Assembly: GCA_008360955.1 (NCBI GenBank)
Contig: LUCM01003950.1
Span: forward strand, 95,830-159,829
Direction: 5' to 3'
DNA: 64,000 bases
Source of the DNA: Fasciolopsis buskii
Lineage: Eukaryota; Platyhelminthes; Trematoda; Plagiorchiida; Fasciolidae
How positions within the stretch are numbered: position 1 is the first letter of the stretch; each line of letters opens with the position of its first letter. The notes beneath the pieces are model-generated. The model saw only the letters and a list, made by a program, of their open reading frames with translations. It was not told the DNA's origin and did no database searches. The translations under genes and the position numbers were made by a program. Positions 12,060 through 23,600 of this stretch are shown one piece after another.

Positions 12060-15000
12060 GAATAGACATTGTTCATGGTTCGCTGACACATCCTACGGTA
12101 CCTCCGGTCAGCTGGATGACGGGTGTTTCGGATCCCAACCACGTAGACGTGTGACATCTATTTTACCTAAGTTGGCTGTACATTTTCTCAATCCACGCTG
12201 CCACGTCCTCTGCTGAACCCCAAGTGGATTCTTTTTACTCCGACGGAAGAACAAACGCGACCCGCCGTGAGAGAGCATTCCGTGAACGGCTATGCGCCAG
12301 TACATTCCTATCCTGCGCATAAATCACGTGGTCAATTTATTCAATTCTACCGATACCAAAAAGAAATCAAATACAAGACTTATAAGAGGTGAAGTTCTTC
12401 AAAACCACAAATCATAACCGAGTGCACCTTTGCGCAGTGCATAAAACCCTTCACTTTCGGCGAAATATCAGGTCAGCACCACCAGTACTTCAGGCCAACT
12501 CAGGCCGCTTAAGTCTTGGACGAACGTATGCTCACCTCATAGACCATGTCGTCCTTAGTCCGGCAGCTACCGAGGTAACTGAAAGGATCAAAAAAGGCTA
12601 GTTCCTGTCCGTCGATGATCGAGTTTGAAGCTACTCTTATCCAATCCTGCAACAGCGCCTTATATCTCGGAAGTGTAAAATATTTGGAATGGGGCTACAA
12701 CTTTTGCGCTTCTGTCTAGTTCACGCTGCCCATGTTCCATAGATTTTGATAACCACACACAGTCGTCCGCGTAATCAAGACCATACATTTTTTCAGCATT
12801 TACCAGCCTTACTTCAGCAACCTAATGGCGTTCCGAAGACATCCTACATTACTTCTTTGATGATGAAGCCTCGTAGAACACCTCACGCGTTTAAATGAAC
12901 TTGTTAGTTCACCGTATACTCTTACTGTACTATGGGTATTTGAGAACAATACCCGAAACCGCTTTGCCAAACTTTCTGGTATACCTTCTGATGACGAGGA
13001 ATGAATAACATTACCCGGTCAACTTAGTAACACGCGTCTTTCAAGCAGACAAAAATACTATTGTTTGAGGACTGAGGTAAATAGTATTTTCTCAAGGGAA
13101 CGCCCAGTTTGAAGTCAACACGTGAGAGTTCGTCTGGACCCGTCAGTTTCCCTGGTCTCAGTAGTAGAATGTTCGACTGTACCTCTTATTCCATTGATTG
13201 GTCGAGTAATATCTCACAATGATTCAAAGTTTTCAGCGTCGAAGTAGCTACAATGGCACGTTTAGCTAATCTGCTCCTTGAAACACTTAGCCAATAGCCG
13301 AGCCTCTGTTTTCTGCCAAGAATAGGTTCCCCATTTTTATTGAGTGTCATCTCACTGACCGAAGTTAGCCGCTTTCTGGTATCCTGTGTGAGCTCCAGCA
13401 ATTTTTGACTGTTACCTGAAGCAGCTACTGCTTCCATTCCTCAGGATGATTTGGGCCATCAGTCCTTACCATCCTTGTTAAGGCTAGCAATTACTTAACG
13501 CTGTTCAGATCATTCTGTTTTTACAACCGTTAACCTTGCATCACATTGCTCTGTTGTTAAGAAGAGAGGTATATTGTAAGGTAATAAACCGAATAACAAT
13601 AAAAAGTTTCTAATGCAAGAACGTTAGACAGTACCACTGAGCCATTTTATCTATTATCTCCAGCCATCGCTTCGGGAGACCCCGTGGGCCCGAACATAGT
13701 AACCTAATTATATTTATACAAACCAATCCATGGTTAAAGTCTCTACATTTTTTGTCATCGACTGGCCACCTCCAATCAACCTTCAACCATTACTTGCATC
13801 GGCGAACAACGCACAACAAAGCAGTCGTTCTGTGTGCCTTTAGCAAAACAATTTCCAACTATCTTAATCTATTCTGATTCAGTGCCCGTCCTTTGCCTAG
13901 CACTTTATGCCAAAGCTCTGAGTTGCCGAGAAAATTATCCCAATATATTCTGCCGATATCAAGACAACAGTGCTCCAGAGCCGACCTTCATCGAACATCT
14001 ACTTTCAACGGAAATAAGTGTGTTTGGCAAGAAAGGCCATCTTGGTCCTCCATTAGGGATGGTGGCGACGTGCTAATAGTGGAGTTCATGCAACTCCCAG
14101 GGTTACTCTGGACAACAGAAAAGATCCCAGATGAATTGTGTGAATCCGCGATTGAACTGATTAACAAAAAACTAATGGGCCGTCATGCGAGAACCACAAA
14201 GGAATTAGTTGTACATGCACCATATTCAGATTGCAGGTAGAGATTATCTTCTGCCGATTATCTAGTCTCCGGAATGTGTGTGTGCGCAAAAACCAAGCCT
14301 GTTTCCGACCCGGACGATGTCTTATTGACCAAATCTTCACTTGACGTCTTGGGTGTCGTCAAATCTAGCGTTTTTAGTGGACTATGAATTTAAGACGGCA
14401 GCTAAAACCTGTTGTCAGATCCGTTCCTCGCTTTACTTGATCCCATTGCTGATCAGCATTGAATCTCTTCGGATTTTTCAGCCCGTCTGATGGCTTTTGC
14501 TCGTATCTGGTACCAGCATCCGGATCAACCTGACATTTTATAGCTAACGGATTTTGACGCTTCAATCGAAGACCGTTGAACTGGATCCAAAATAACATTA
14601 AAAATAATGTATGGTCTGACTTTACGTATGTGAATTACTAGGACCTACAGTTTTGGGATGGAACAGCACCGACGATATCATACTGCGATATGATCGATTT
14701 GACCCAGAGAACCTAAGAAGTTAGAGCGCTGTGTCGCTGTCCAGCACGGACTGTGGCGGAAGCTCATACTAGATAGGAATAACCTCCTGTATGCACAAAC
14801 TTGGAGAAGTTTATCTTGTTCATCGACACGCTCAGTAGATAAGTTGCTAAGCCCACCGAAACAAGCTCCTGGGGCTCAAATTTTCCAACTTTTGGGCGAA
14901 AATCACCTTCTGCAACTGTAATGTCAAAACCATTGCTCCTATGAACAAGAGAGATGAGGCTGTCAAGGAAATCATACTTCCTGGCGCTAGTACCTGTTGG

Positions 15001-15060
15001 GACGCATGTCGAGATTGCGGGCAAGCTGCACTCAAAACAGCCTTCTTTTCCAATGCCAAC
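12060..15060 (-). mobile_element. RTE-like non-LTR retrotransposon (LINE), decayed, interrupted by an opposite-strand fragment
   Basis: Reading the minus strand from 15060 down, the parts of an RTE-type polyprotein appear in order. The endonuclease has a GDFRPKVGKFEPQE block and QIDHIAV near 14690, reaching about 14396. A linker follows at 13495-13186 (MEAVAASGNSQKLLELTQ). The reverse transcriptase follows with TGPDELS near 13130, VRVYGELTSSF near 12900 and the catalytic YADD at 12774-12763. The C-terminal region at 12320-12060 includes RTWQRGLRKC and GWDPK. Stops and frameshifts occur throughout, so it is inactive. Known RTE elements have an endonuclease plus RT frame of about 3 kb, which fits. 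The gap between endonuclease and linker holds the plus-strand RT fragment. Confidence 0.85.
13940..14400 (+). mobile_element. LINE reverse-transcriptase fragment, opposite strand, lying inside the minus-strand LINE
   Basis: The plus strand encodes LLWTTEKIPDELCESAIEL around 14103-14159 and, after a frameshift, VRKNQACFRPGRCLIDQIF at 14282-14338. These are the conserved early RT blocks of RTE/CR1-type LINEs (WCES, then NQAGFRPGRxCIDQIF). It sits between the endonuclease and linker parts of the minus-strand element, so it is best explained as a separate insertion into that element or a local rearrangement. It is broken by frameshifts and is 5' and 3' truncated. Confidence 0.8.
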
Positions 15061-15284
15061 CGATCCTTGAAGTTTTACGGCTCATACACGATTAATAACT
15101 GAAATATTATCTGAAACGTCCGCTTCGGCTTTGACCATCAGGACTACTCTTACATCAGGTTGAGCCACAGCCCAAACTGTAGGTCAAGTAATACCTTAGT
15201 GGGATACTAGCTATTTTAATTACGATAATCGAATTCCTAATTCGTGTTTCATCGATGCATCAGACAACAACCGCAATTGACTCC

Positions 15285-15345
15285 GTTGTGAGCGCTAAAC
15301 ACGCCGAGACTTAGAGGCTGATGAGCTACGAGGGTGAAAACCACC
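15285..15345 (+). mobile_element. Possible SM-alpha-like SINE fragment with hammerhead-like core
   Basis: GGCTGATGAG at 15316-15325 is followed by GAAAAC at 15336-15341, the spacing of a hammerhead core with a very short stem II. The upstream GTGAGCGCT resembles the SINE body at 35978-35990. No tRNA head is recognisable, so this is tentative. Confidence 0.35.
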
Positions 15346-17224
15346 TACGATATCATATGGCAATGAACCATTGCGAGTATCGTGTAAGTTACCTGTAGAA
15401 GCGTTATGGATGGGTAAGGATGCAAAGACAGACAATTAGGAAAAGGGAGCAGAGAGAATAAAAGAGATTATCAGTATCCCACCTCGTTCGGTGCATTGAA
15501 CAGCCAAACCCTGATTATCCTGCTCAACGGGCAATGCAGAAGAGAATTCTTTGTAACCCTGTTAATTATGGGAAAGGCTGAACGGGTAGAAACATGGATT
15601 CCAGCCGCTAGGCCAGAGAACGATCACGATCCTCAACCAATGCGTTTGATTTGAACAGAAACTTTCCTCAAGGCAAAAGAAAGTGGCATAGTGGGTCAAC
15701 TATTCTCCGGTTGGTTTTTCTAAGTGAGATGCCAGCTTAAATGAATCCCAAGCCTGGAGTACCGGCAGGCTGCTTTGTCAGGCCTCTACCTCTTGGTATT
15801 CTGAGCTTGAGATATGCCATCCGCTACGGCTATTTGGGTCATGAAGACCAGCAAACCGTCACCCCACTTTAAATTGCAGGAGAGACGGGTGTAAAGGTCC
15901 TCGGCTCGATTTTGGCCTAATGTGTGAATTCTGGATTTTCCACTCCGCCTGACCTAATTACAACATTTTTTTCGGCCACCTTTGGAGGGCACGAAATTAC
16001 TTGAGTACTAATTTGCATTTTTCCAAAAGAATTCTGCCGATAAATTCAAAACATTTCATTGTCATGAAACAGTAACTGATTTCGCTAAAGTGAACTTCGC
16101 CAAAACATTTTGTTAAACTCGGAGCGTACTTATTTCCTGTCAAATTCCGTCATGCATATGGCAGATCTGAGTGAGAATAATGTACGGTTTTTCATCCATG
16201 TCGATTCCAGTGATCAGAAGGCATTTGGTTTCACGTGTATACACAAGAAAACTGTAGTATAGTTCGTATTTTACTTCTTGTTCTGGATGTAATTTATCCA
16301 GTCAGTACACTCTGGTGAATGATTGCATTATTCCCAAGACTATTCCAGTTAACAGAACGGCAATTACTAAACCACTCCGAAGTACAGACTTACTTTTTCT
16401 TTGGACTTTCATCGCCGACGGACCGATGCAACAGATCCGGATCCAATAGATTCCATATAATCTGAAACCAAATCCAGGCTTTACGTTATATACAAAACTG
16501 GTTAATCAGCCAGAGGAACTTGTGACTAATTGAATGGAAGCATCATTAATTTATAATTCTTAATCTGCATTTTCGACTTCTTTCCCGGTCACTCTTCACT
16601 AATACAACAAGTTCCAAGTGACTTAGAACAAACGAAACGGGCAACTAGCGACGGTAATGCACAAGGACCTTGCGGTGGCTACATAAAGTTAGGTTCATAT
16701 GCTGTAAGCAGAACTCTCCGGGCCTACAGTAGTAACCATATTAGGTCATCAAGTGAGAAAAGTTTCACTTTGATTTTATTTACATTAAATGCCTCATTTT
16801 GCTGATTAGCAGACTCTTGGGAAATCTTCTAATTGATGGTCCCGTTACAACTGTTGGTAGTCTTTCAAATAATGTTGATGTTTATCCGTCTAATTTGTCA
16901 AAATGCGCCCTTAAACTATGCTTAGGAGTTATGGGACCTTTGCACCTTCTTTTTAGACGAAACCATTCCCTACGTCTTAGTTCCAGTTAGTACGAATCAA
17001 TACATTATAAGTATCTAAACAAGAAGCCAGTGTGCACTGGAATGTGTTGAATATTCATATGCGTGAAGTAGCCAGTAGAGGTAACTAATGAAACGATGGA
17101 TGACCTTTCTCATGGCCTTTTGTCTACCAGCCAGGGTAACCAAAATGTTTCTTTATAAATAATTCCACCTTCAAAGCTGAGTGTGTCAGTTACGCATTTC
17201 CCGAAATTATTCATCATGTGATAT
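15346..17224. other. No feature seen
   Basis: Nearly 1.9 kb without convincing exon, repeat or element motif; only short scattered frames. Confidence 0.4.
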
Positions 17225-17350
17225 CAACGCACAAGTGACCTTTAGGAAACCATGGAAGCAGTTTACAGATGTTTCACCATTGTCAGGAATCGTCAAATAG
17301 GAACCCACGGTTTCTTTATGGTCAGTTGAATGTTAATGTCACATGATGAA
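17225..17350 (+). mobile_element. SM-alpha-like SINE copy, 3' part
   Basis: The stretch CCACGGTTTCTTTATGGTCA, followed by GTTGAATGTTAATGTCA, matches the tail of the copy at 36025-36062 (CCATGGTTTCTGAATGGTGA, then GTTGAGCGTTGATATTAAA). Just upstream, AATCGTCAAATAGGAACCC occupies the ribozyme stem II position (consensus-like AGTCCCAAATAGGAC). The tRNA head is not recognisable. Confidence 0.55.
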
Positions 17351-17540
17351 TACCTTAGTGAGGTTGCATAATCTAATGCCAGCACGGACCAATTCACAAA
17401 TTTCTACAAAAAAAGGATCCATTACTTCTCCGAATACTTCAAGCCTCGATTGAATGATTTGTCTCTAAAATATCTACCCAAGTTTGAGAGCTGTGTCAGT
17501 CATCCAACACCAAATACGGTTCTTGAAATGAGATATACAC

Positions 17541-17636
17541 CTTTTCTTCTTTGGTACAAGAACTAAGGAACGACTGTTAACCGGCAGGCCTGAAATTCGA
17601 AATGCGGATGTCGTCGGATCACTTGAATTGCTACGA
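17541..17636 (-). CDS. Possible 3' exon downstream of the NAB NCD2 exon
   Basis: An open 96-nt segment with a good acceptor (TTTAGTTCTGCTTAG) and a GTGTAT donor, encoding a Ser-rich stretch ending LVLVPKKKR. The basic end recalls the KRIK-type stretch after NCD2 in vertebrate NAB, but similarity is too weak to claim. It enters after two bases of a codon, which does not match the phase 0 end of the NCD2 exon, so an exon between them would be needed. Its exit phase would also fit the first exon of gene A at 9799-9862. Confidence 0.35.
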
Positions 17637-17847
17637 CTAAGCAGAACTAAACTAAACATTACACCCAACTTGACGACAATAGAAACAATTGACTTGTGTT
17701 TGAACGAAGGCTCCTAGATGTCATGTCTTAGACCCATCTGTGTGCTACTATCATTTTAGTGAATGGTAATGCAGTCAGTCACTTTTATCGAACAGCTAAA
17801 ACGAGACAGACAAAAAGTCATCAGCTTCGCCAATGGGTTCAACTTAC

Positions 17848-18105
17848 TTTACCGCTTTCAGTCAAGGTCATTCCATAATTGGTAATATTCACTATTTGTC
17901 GAGCAATGTGAAAAAGATGTTCGCGCTGTGTGACTAATTCGGGAATTTGTCGAACTAGTCGGTGAGTGATCTCGTTCACACAGACCTCGAAATGTCTTAG
18001 GGGCCTAGTCAGACGCTTCGGAGCATCAAATCTTCCGAAAATAGTCGAGTGACGACGCAACCCCTCCAGCCGTGTCGGATCGTTGAGCGGAAGTTTTAGG
18101 ATTTC
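17848..18105 (-). CDS. NAB-family co-regulator, NCD2 exon
   Basis: An 86-codon, phase 0 to phase 0 exon encoding most of NCD2, the transcriptional repression domain of NAB proteins. Diagnostic blocks in order are LPLNDPTRLEGLRRHSTIF, GRFD, a VNE block and TQREHLFHIARQI. They line up with vertebrate NAB (RKYSAIYGRFDSKRK, VNEAAAQL, TRRDELFALARQI). The acceptor is TTTATTTTGCAG with an upstream C run, and the donor is AAA|GTAAGT. Together with the NCD1 exon it shows a NAB gene spanning at least 7.6 kb. Confidence 0.85.
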
Positions 18106-19148
18106 CTGCAAAATAAAGGTCAGGGGGGGGAATGGTGAGGAAATTGTCAAAAGTTCGTCGCAGGGACTAACACTTTAGTTCGCTGAACACAGAGGTCACG
18201 GGCGTTGTGGTAGAAATTGATAGACGTAGTAGATAAAAATAACCAACTCACTCGCCCTGGACCCTATCCCTGCCAACTTGGTTATCCGGTCTTGAGAACT
18301 AATAGATCAAACATAAAGTTCACATCTGTTTTATCTCCGCCTTCAGTGCCGCTTCGACTACCTAAAAAGACGCTGATAAGCTGCTATTCGAAGCATATCA
18401 TAGTTGATTGGGAACCTTTGGTTCAATCTAACCAAAACTGAGATCGAGCAAAACTTAGTGAAAATAACCGATTATGCATGTCGTTCGCCGGTCATCCGTT
18501 TGGTTTTCATTATTTAGTTGTAACACGCTACGTGAGGAGGTAATTTTGTGGACCGCAAAACAAAATGCAAAACCTGTGTCTAATCTAATCAGAGTCCCTA
18601 GACTGCGCAACCTATTCATTCAACTACAAGCCGTCAGTGCAATGGTTACCAACGTATTTTATGCGTTCTGATATAAATGACACTCCGAAGCGTTGAACAT
18701 ATTCTTACGTGAATCAGCAGAGCTCGTCAGAACCATGGACTGTAATCTTATTTGCTTTCTTCTTTGATATACTTGACTAACTACTGGATAGAAAGTAAAG
18801 CACATTTCGAGTTCATTTAATTGTGGAAACTGATTACTTACAAATGAATGCGAATGCCCTGTTTAACAGCTGACAATTTGGACTGATTAATCAGGGTTGT
18901 ACTGGGATCCCCAATAAGCCCCTTTGTCATGATGAGTGACTCATACTCAGAAACATAAGATCCTTTTTTCAGTTAGCCTCTCGTGATGAAAGTTACTGGC
19001 AATTTGTGTTCAGCGATTGCTCATTTACGGTATACAAACAACACTATTCAGGGATTAGATAAAATAAGCCAAGTAATTATGAGTTAATTCTTTTTTAACT
19101 GTCAGTCACTGAACTAACTTCGAACGAACATTATCAAAATGAGCTCAC
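18106..19148. other. Intron of the NAB gene
   Basis: Holds the G-run at 18123-18130 (C-run on the coding strand), which forms part of the pyrimidine tract upstream of the NCD2 exon. Nothing else was recognised. Confidence 0.55.
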
Positions 19149-19722
19149 CTGCAATTCCTTCTCACTGTTGCTTCGAGAATTATTTAATCGTAGCGGGAAT
19201 GCCGGCAAATGTGGTATAATTGCATTCACAGCAGCAGTTAACTTTTGCACATCACTTTTCAATAACGAAGCACTCGGTCTCAACGGCATCCCAGGATTGT
19301 TAGTTGTCAAAAATTGAAAAAGTGGTTGTGGTTCATCAGCGAACGAAGTGGGCGACCCCTGACGCTCCAATTCCGTCTTCTCTGTCCTACTTATATTTTC
19401 GTCCGCATCTAGATTGCTGTCCGATTGCGGGCATTGTGTGGAAAGGCTATTCAATCCCGACTGAACCAAGGGGTCAGTAAGAGCTTGAGATGAGAACGAA
19501 TGCTCTGTGTCGCAACTGCTTCTTCCGGACACAGTCTGGGCACTCGGTGACGGAGTCAACGGCAATGGGATGGACTGGGTTGTGAGAGGATTGAATCTGT
19601 TCCCGATTGATGAGCCGGCTGTGGGTACCACTGGAGTTGTCAGTGCATTAATCAGGAGCGGGTTTTGCGAAGGTAAATCTGTGATTGAGGGATTCATGAA
19701 ACAGATTAGTCGTGCACTCGTC
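19149..19722 (-). CDS. NAB-family co-regulator, Ser/Pro-rich linker exon leading into NCD2
   Basis: A 187-codon open frame rich in Ser, Thr, Pro and Leu. It ends in a helical segment (SDVQKLTAAVNAIIPHLPAF) at the place where vertebrate NAB proteins begin NCD2. The donor is CAG|GTGAGC at 19149/19148, leaving phase 0 and matching the next exon. Two acceptors are possible: TTTCCAG before 19722 (phase 2 entry) or CACAG before 19678 (phase 1 entry). Only the second fits a direct join to the exon at 25023-25460; the first needs an intervening exon. The low-complexity linker is expected to be disordered. The + strand frame over part of it is a shadow. Confidence 0.7.
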
Positions 19723-20514
19723 CTGGAAACCAGCTAACATCAGTGATGAGTGTCTTCTGCAAAAACCTATTAAGCCTTAGTTATCAGTTCCACAGGCATC
19801 CTACGCGGGATTTAGGGGTTGTCTTGGCAACGGCACGATCAAAGATAGGGGACTGTCATGCAAATCATTTCGCCAAGCTGGTATCCCCTAGGGAAGTCTA
19901 CCCGATTGAAAACGGATGAACTTATTCACGTGGTTGTTGCGTCATGAAGTTGGAATGCGTTCAAGCCCTATCCAATCGAGGAACACGTGTGCACAAGGGA
20001 CAGTCACACCCTGGACTAATGCTACCATAATTAAAAACTTAAAAAGCTGCATAAAAACAAGCTAGTTCCCGATTAAAAAAGAACACTACAAAGTGAGTTT
20101 TGAATCACCATTTGTAGGGAGGAGGTAAACCGGTGCCGTTAATCAACTTAAGACCAACAAACCCAGGTGTATGTATATTCTCAATAAGTAGTGGAGGATT
20201 CACTTGTTAACCAGCAGAAAACCAGTGCAAAGTTTTCATGGATAACTCACTTGGACAGACGCTCTGCTCTACTGGCTACCCCAATTCAGACACCACAATC
20301 CAGGAATGTGGCATCATATCTACATTTGTAAGTGACTTACTTCTGCAGACACGTTCACTTAAGTTTAAATCGAAAAGTTCATTGCATTAAAATCAGGACG
20401 TTTGCAACTACAAATTGCTGTGGGACCCGATTATTGCGAGCCACTGACCTGTAACCACGCCAATCAGAAAGGCATACGTGCTAAATCAGTTGATGCGCTT
20501 TAGCAAACTCTTGA

Positions 20515-20690
20515 GAGCTTGTTCGGTAGTCCATGGTCTAAGGCATTCGACTCACAGTCGTTCGCCTGAGATCTTAGAACAGGATCAGACGTAGCTGATG
20601 CAAAATGGTGATGATTTTTAATAGGGAGGAAACACCTGTTCACTGAGCCCATGATTTCTCTGCCACTAGTTGGACCTTCATAGCTCAAGG
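20515..20690 (+). mobile_element. SM-alpha-like tRNA-derived SINE with decayed hammerhead motif
   Basis: The head contains GGTCTAAGGCATTCGACTCA, typical of the D-arm and anticodon region of tRNA-derived SINEs and shared with the copy at 35935. Downstream, GTGATGA at 20608-20614, an AT-rich loop with AATAGGGA, and GAAAC at 20629-20633 match in order the hammerhead core CTGATGA, stem II and GAAAC. Then comes CCTGTTCACTG and CCATGATTTCT, matching the tail of other copies. At least one core base is mutated. It lies in an intron of the NAB gene. Confidence 0.65.
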
Positions 20691-23600
20691 CCAACAGCTT
20701 CGTGTATAATGGTTATGATTACAATTAAGGGAGGGAAAAGGGAACTCAGTGGGAAACGACCTCACACTTCAATATTACCGTGCAGTCCAGTAATTAAGAT
20801 AAGACTATCCTGTCCATTGGAACCCGGTAGGTTGTGTTTGATAGAACATTTTCCTATTTGCAGCAGCTGAAAGTCTAATTCTATTTTGTCTTTTTCCGCA
20901 TTCGTGGCTCAAAACATAGCAGAAATTTGGCCACAGTTGTGTGGGGACAAATTCAAAGTAATTGAATTGATAGGCTTGAAATGGCTTCTTGAGATTTCTT
21001 GTGCTGGCACCGTTCCCGTGTTAAAAATCGCTGCAGTTACGAATGCACCCGACAAAGCATATCAGAAATGATCTGGCTGTTTGTTTTTAACTGAACATGC
21101 TATCAGCAGAAACTGATTTTGTACATGTGATGTGTCCACCATACGATTGGTGACTAATTAGCAAACCAAAACTATATTAACTGCAACTTCCATAAATCAT
21201 GACACCGTAACCAAGACTTAGCAATACGGCGTCATTAAGCAAAGATAACGGTTTCCGGTTTCTACAAGTTGTTTCTTTTCCAAACTGGTTTCATCCACTC
21301 AACGATGGAAAAGTTTCACTCCCCACATCGGTTAGCAATGTGCATCGCTATCTAAAATGGAAGGTTATCTTGCTTTCAACCTCTTCACATGTCGATCAGT
21401 CTATTATCCACTTCAAACCACTCTGATTACTGCCATTAAATGACAACTCAAATTAATAAACCAACAGTAACAGTCGCGCATAGGCAGAGAACCATCTATT
21501 AAGTCCTAACAGCAAATCTTTGTGTAAACTCAGGCTGAACGCCAAACTGTTTAACCTTAAGTACTTCGGTGTTTCTCAAGAAGTCTCCCTGTCAGAAAAG
21601 AGGAATAGTTCAGATAGTCAGTTATGTCCTGCCTGACTGTTTCCCTGCCAGCTGTGTATGATGTAATCGGTGTGTATGAGTCCCAGTAGCATACATGGAC
21701 TGGCAACACTCGGGTTAATTCTTGAGTCATTCAAATGTCAGCGATGTTTTCCACTGCTAGTTTGATGCTAGTGTTTTACTAGCGGCCAGATGTTTGACTA
21801 TCAGCATCCAGTCGTACGATGACTACTGGCCCGAAATGTTTTTAAAGCACACCAAAAAAGGAGATTTTCTACGAGCAGCGGTGATAACTGGGTTTTCTCA
21901 CGCTGCGTTAGGCGAGAGATGTTGACCGCAGGAATAAAACAATAGGTAGGGAATGAGAATACGCGAGACACGAACCTGATTAGTTTAGATTTTAAAAGGT
22001 TGTTTGTGGTGTAGTCTTAGACCAGAGCAGAAATTCAATGCGAATTAAGAGAAAAGATAGCAACGAAACACTTGAAACGTTAATTTGCAGAGAATCGATA
22101 AACCGTGTGACTATGTGAACTATGAAACTCGTCCAATTCAGTTCGTCGTAAATCAAACGGCCACTCAACTTCTCTTGATCTGGAGTAAGAAGACTTCATC
22201 ACCTGGTGCACAACAGATATAATAGGGTAATATCTGCAGAAATGTCATCTCTTCTGACAAATGGACAAGTCTGCGGTGGAGAGAAAATGCTATTTCCATC
22301 ACTCGTTACTACCTTGCTCTGATTTGAGGTGCGTCGGGGATCCAGAAGGCCATTCAAATGAGGCTCAACAGAATCTTTAAAGGGAAAATAAATGGATCGG
22401 GAAAATCACCTCCCTGTTTTACGGAGGATCTGGTCTGTGAAGCAGATGTCCTCTTTACTTACTGATTTACAGTGGGCAATATAAATAAAAGATTCTGAAC
22501 TTCGTAATAAAAACCATATAAAGGAATTTTGTCAGTCATCTGGTACAGAGCGATATGCACTGTGTAAGTAATTAGGATGTAAACTTTGTTCTCTTTGACA
22601 GAGCAAAGCACAGCGATACCCGTCATCGTTGCTGTCATCACGTGTGTTTTTAGTTGGGCAATGTGTTAACTAGCAATCAAATGCTTCAAAAACTGTTGTT
22701 TTCAGTGTTGGCGAGCGAACCGAATTGTGACTGTTAATAGTGCGAAAATTCATGCTTTGTACATGGTTTGTCATGACGCTTCAATCTCGGTGAGTCTTAC
22801 GACTGTGAATTGCTAACAAAAAAGAAACATGCACACAACGGTCACAAATTTTGCAAGTATTTTTACTGTCAACGCCCATGTAGGCCTCACAAAAATGAAT
22901 AGACAGTTCAAAAGATGTATGGTCTACGCATCCACGAACGGTTTGTGTCCTGCAGATCACGGTAACGGCGATGACTGCGATCAGAATCGCCACTATAACA
23001 CCCAAGGTCCAAACAGACGAACAGTTGCAGTAGGGTCATTGAATCCGAACCGTACAGATGTTGTACAGCCTGTTTGCGCGGAATATCCTGGTTTTAATCG
23101 CCGTGCTAACCTCGCATGCCGATCCCAAAAGGGAAGAGCAGCGTTGCCGAAAGCGGTTCAGGGAACTTGTTGCAGACAATACGAAATTTTCAATTACTCT
23201 AGAGAACTAAGCGATATAGGAAGCAGATACTCTGTCGGTATTTTTGCACCCAGAAATCGACACTGTTAGTAAAGGCTTAATCGGGAACATCGAGGTAACA
23301 GGTGGGGACCGTTTAGACGGGGAAGCACTGATAGAATGTCCACTTCCTGTCACATTAGTTTGGATAGGGCCGCTGGATCTCTGTACCGAATTCAGTAAGC
23401 TTACCGTAATCCTTGAGACCAGCAGAGTAAGTGCTGTCGCAGGAATACGCTCATTACGCACTTGAAGTACTTAAGCTGTTTCACGTCTTATGAAATAAAA
23501 TGGGAACAGCGGACTTTCCACTGAAAAGAATTAGTTTTCAAAGTATGGCCTATGTTCAGTATTCGGGAAGTAAACGGATATGATCAAAGTTGGACATTAG

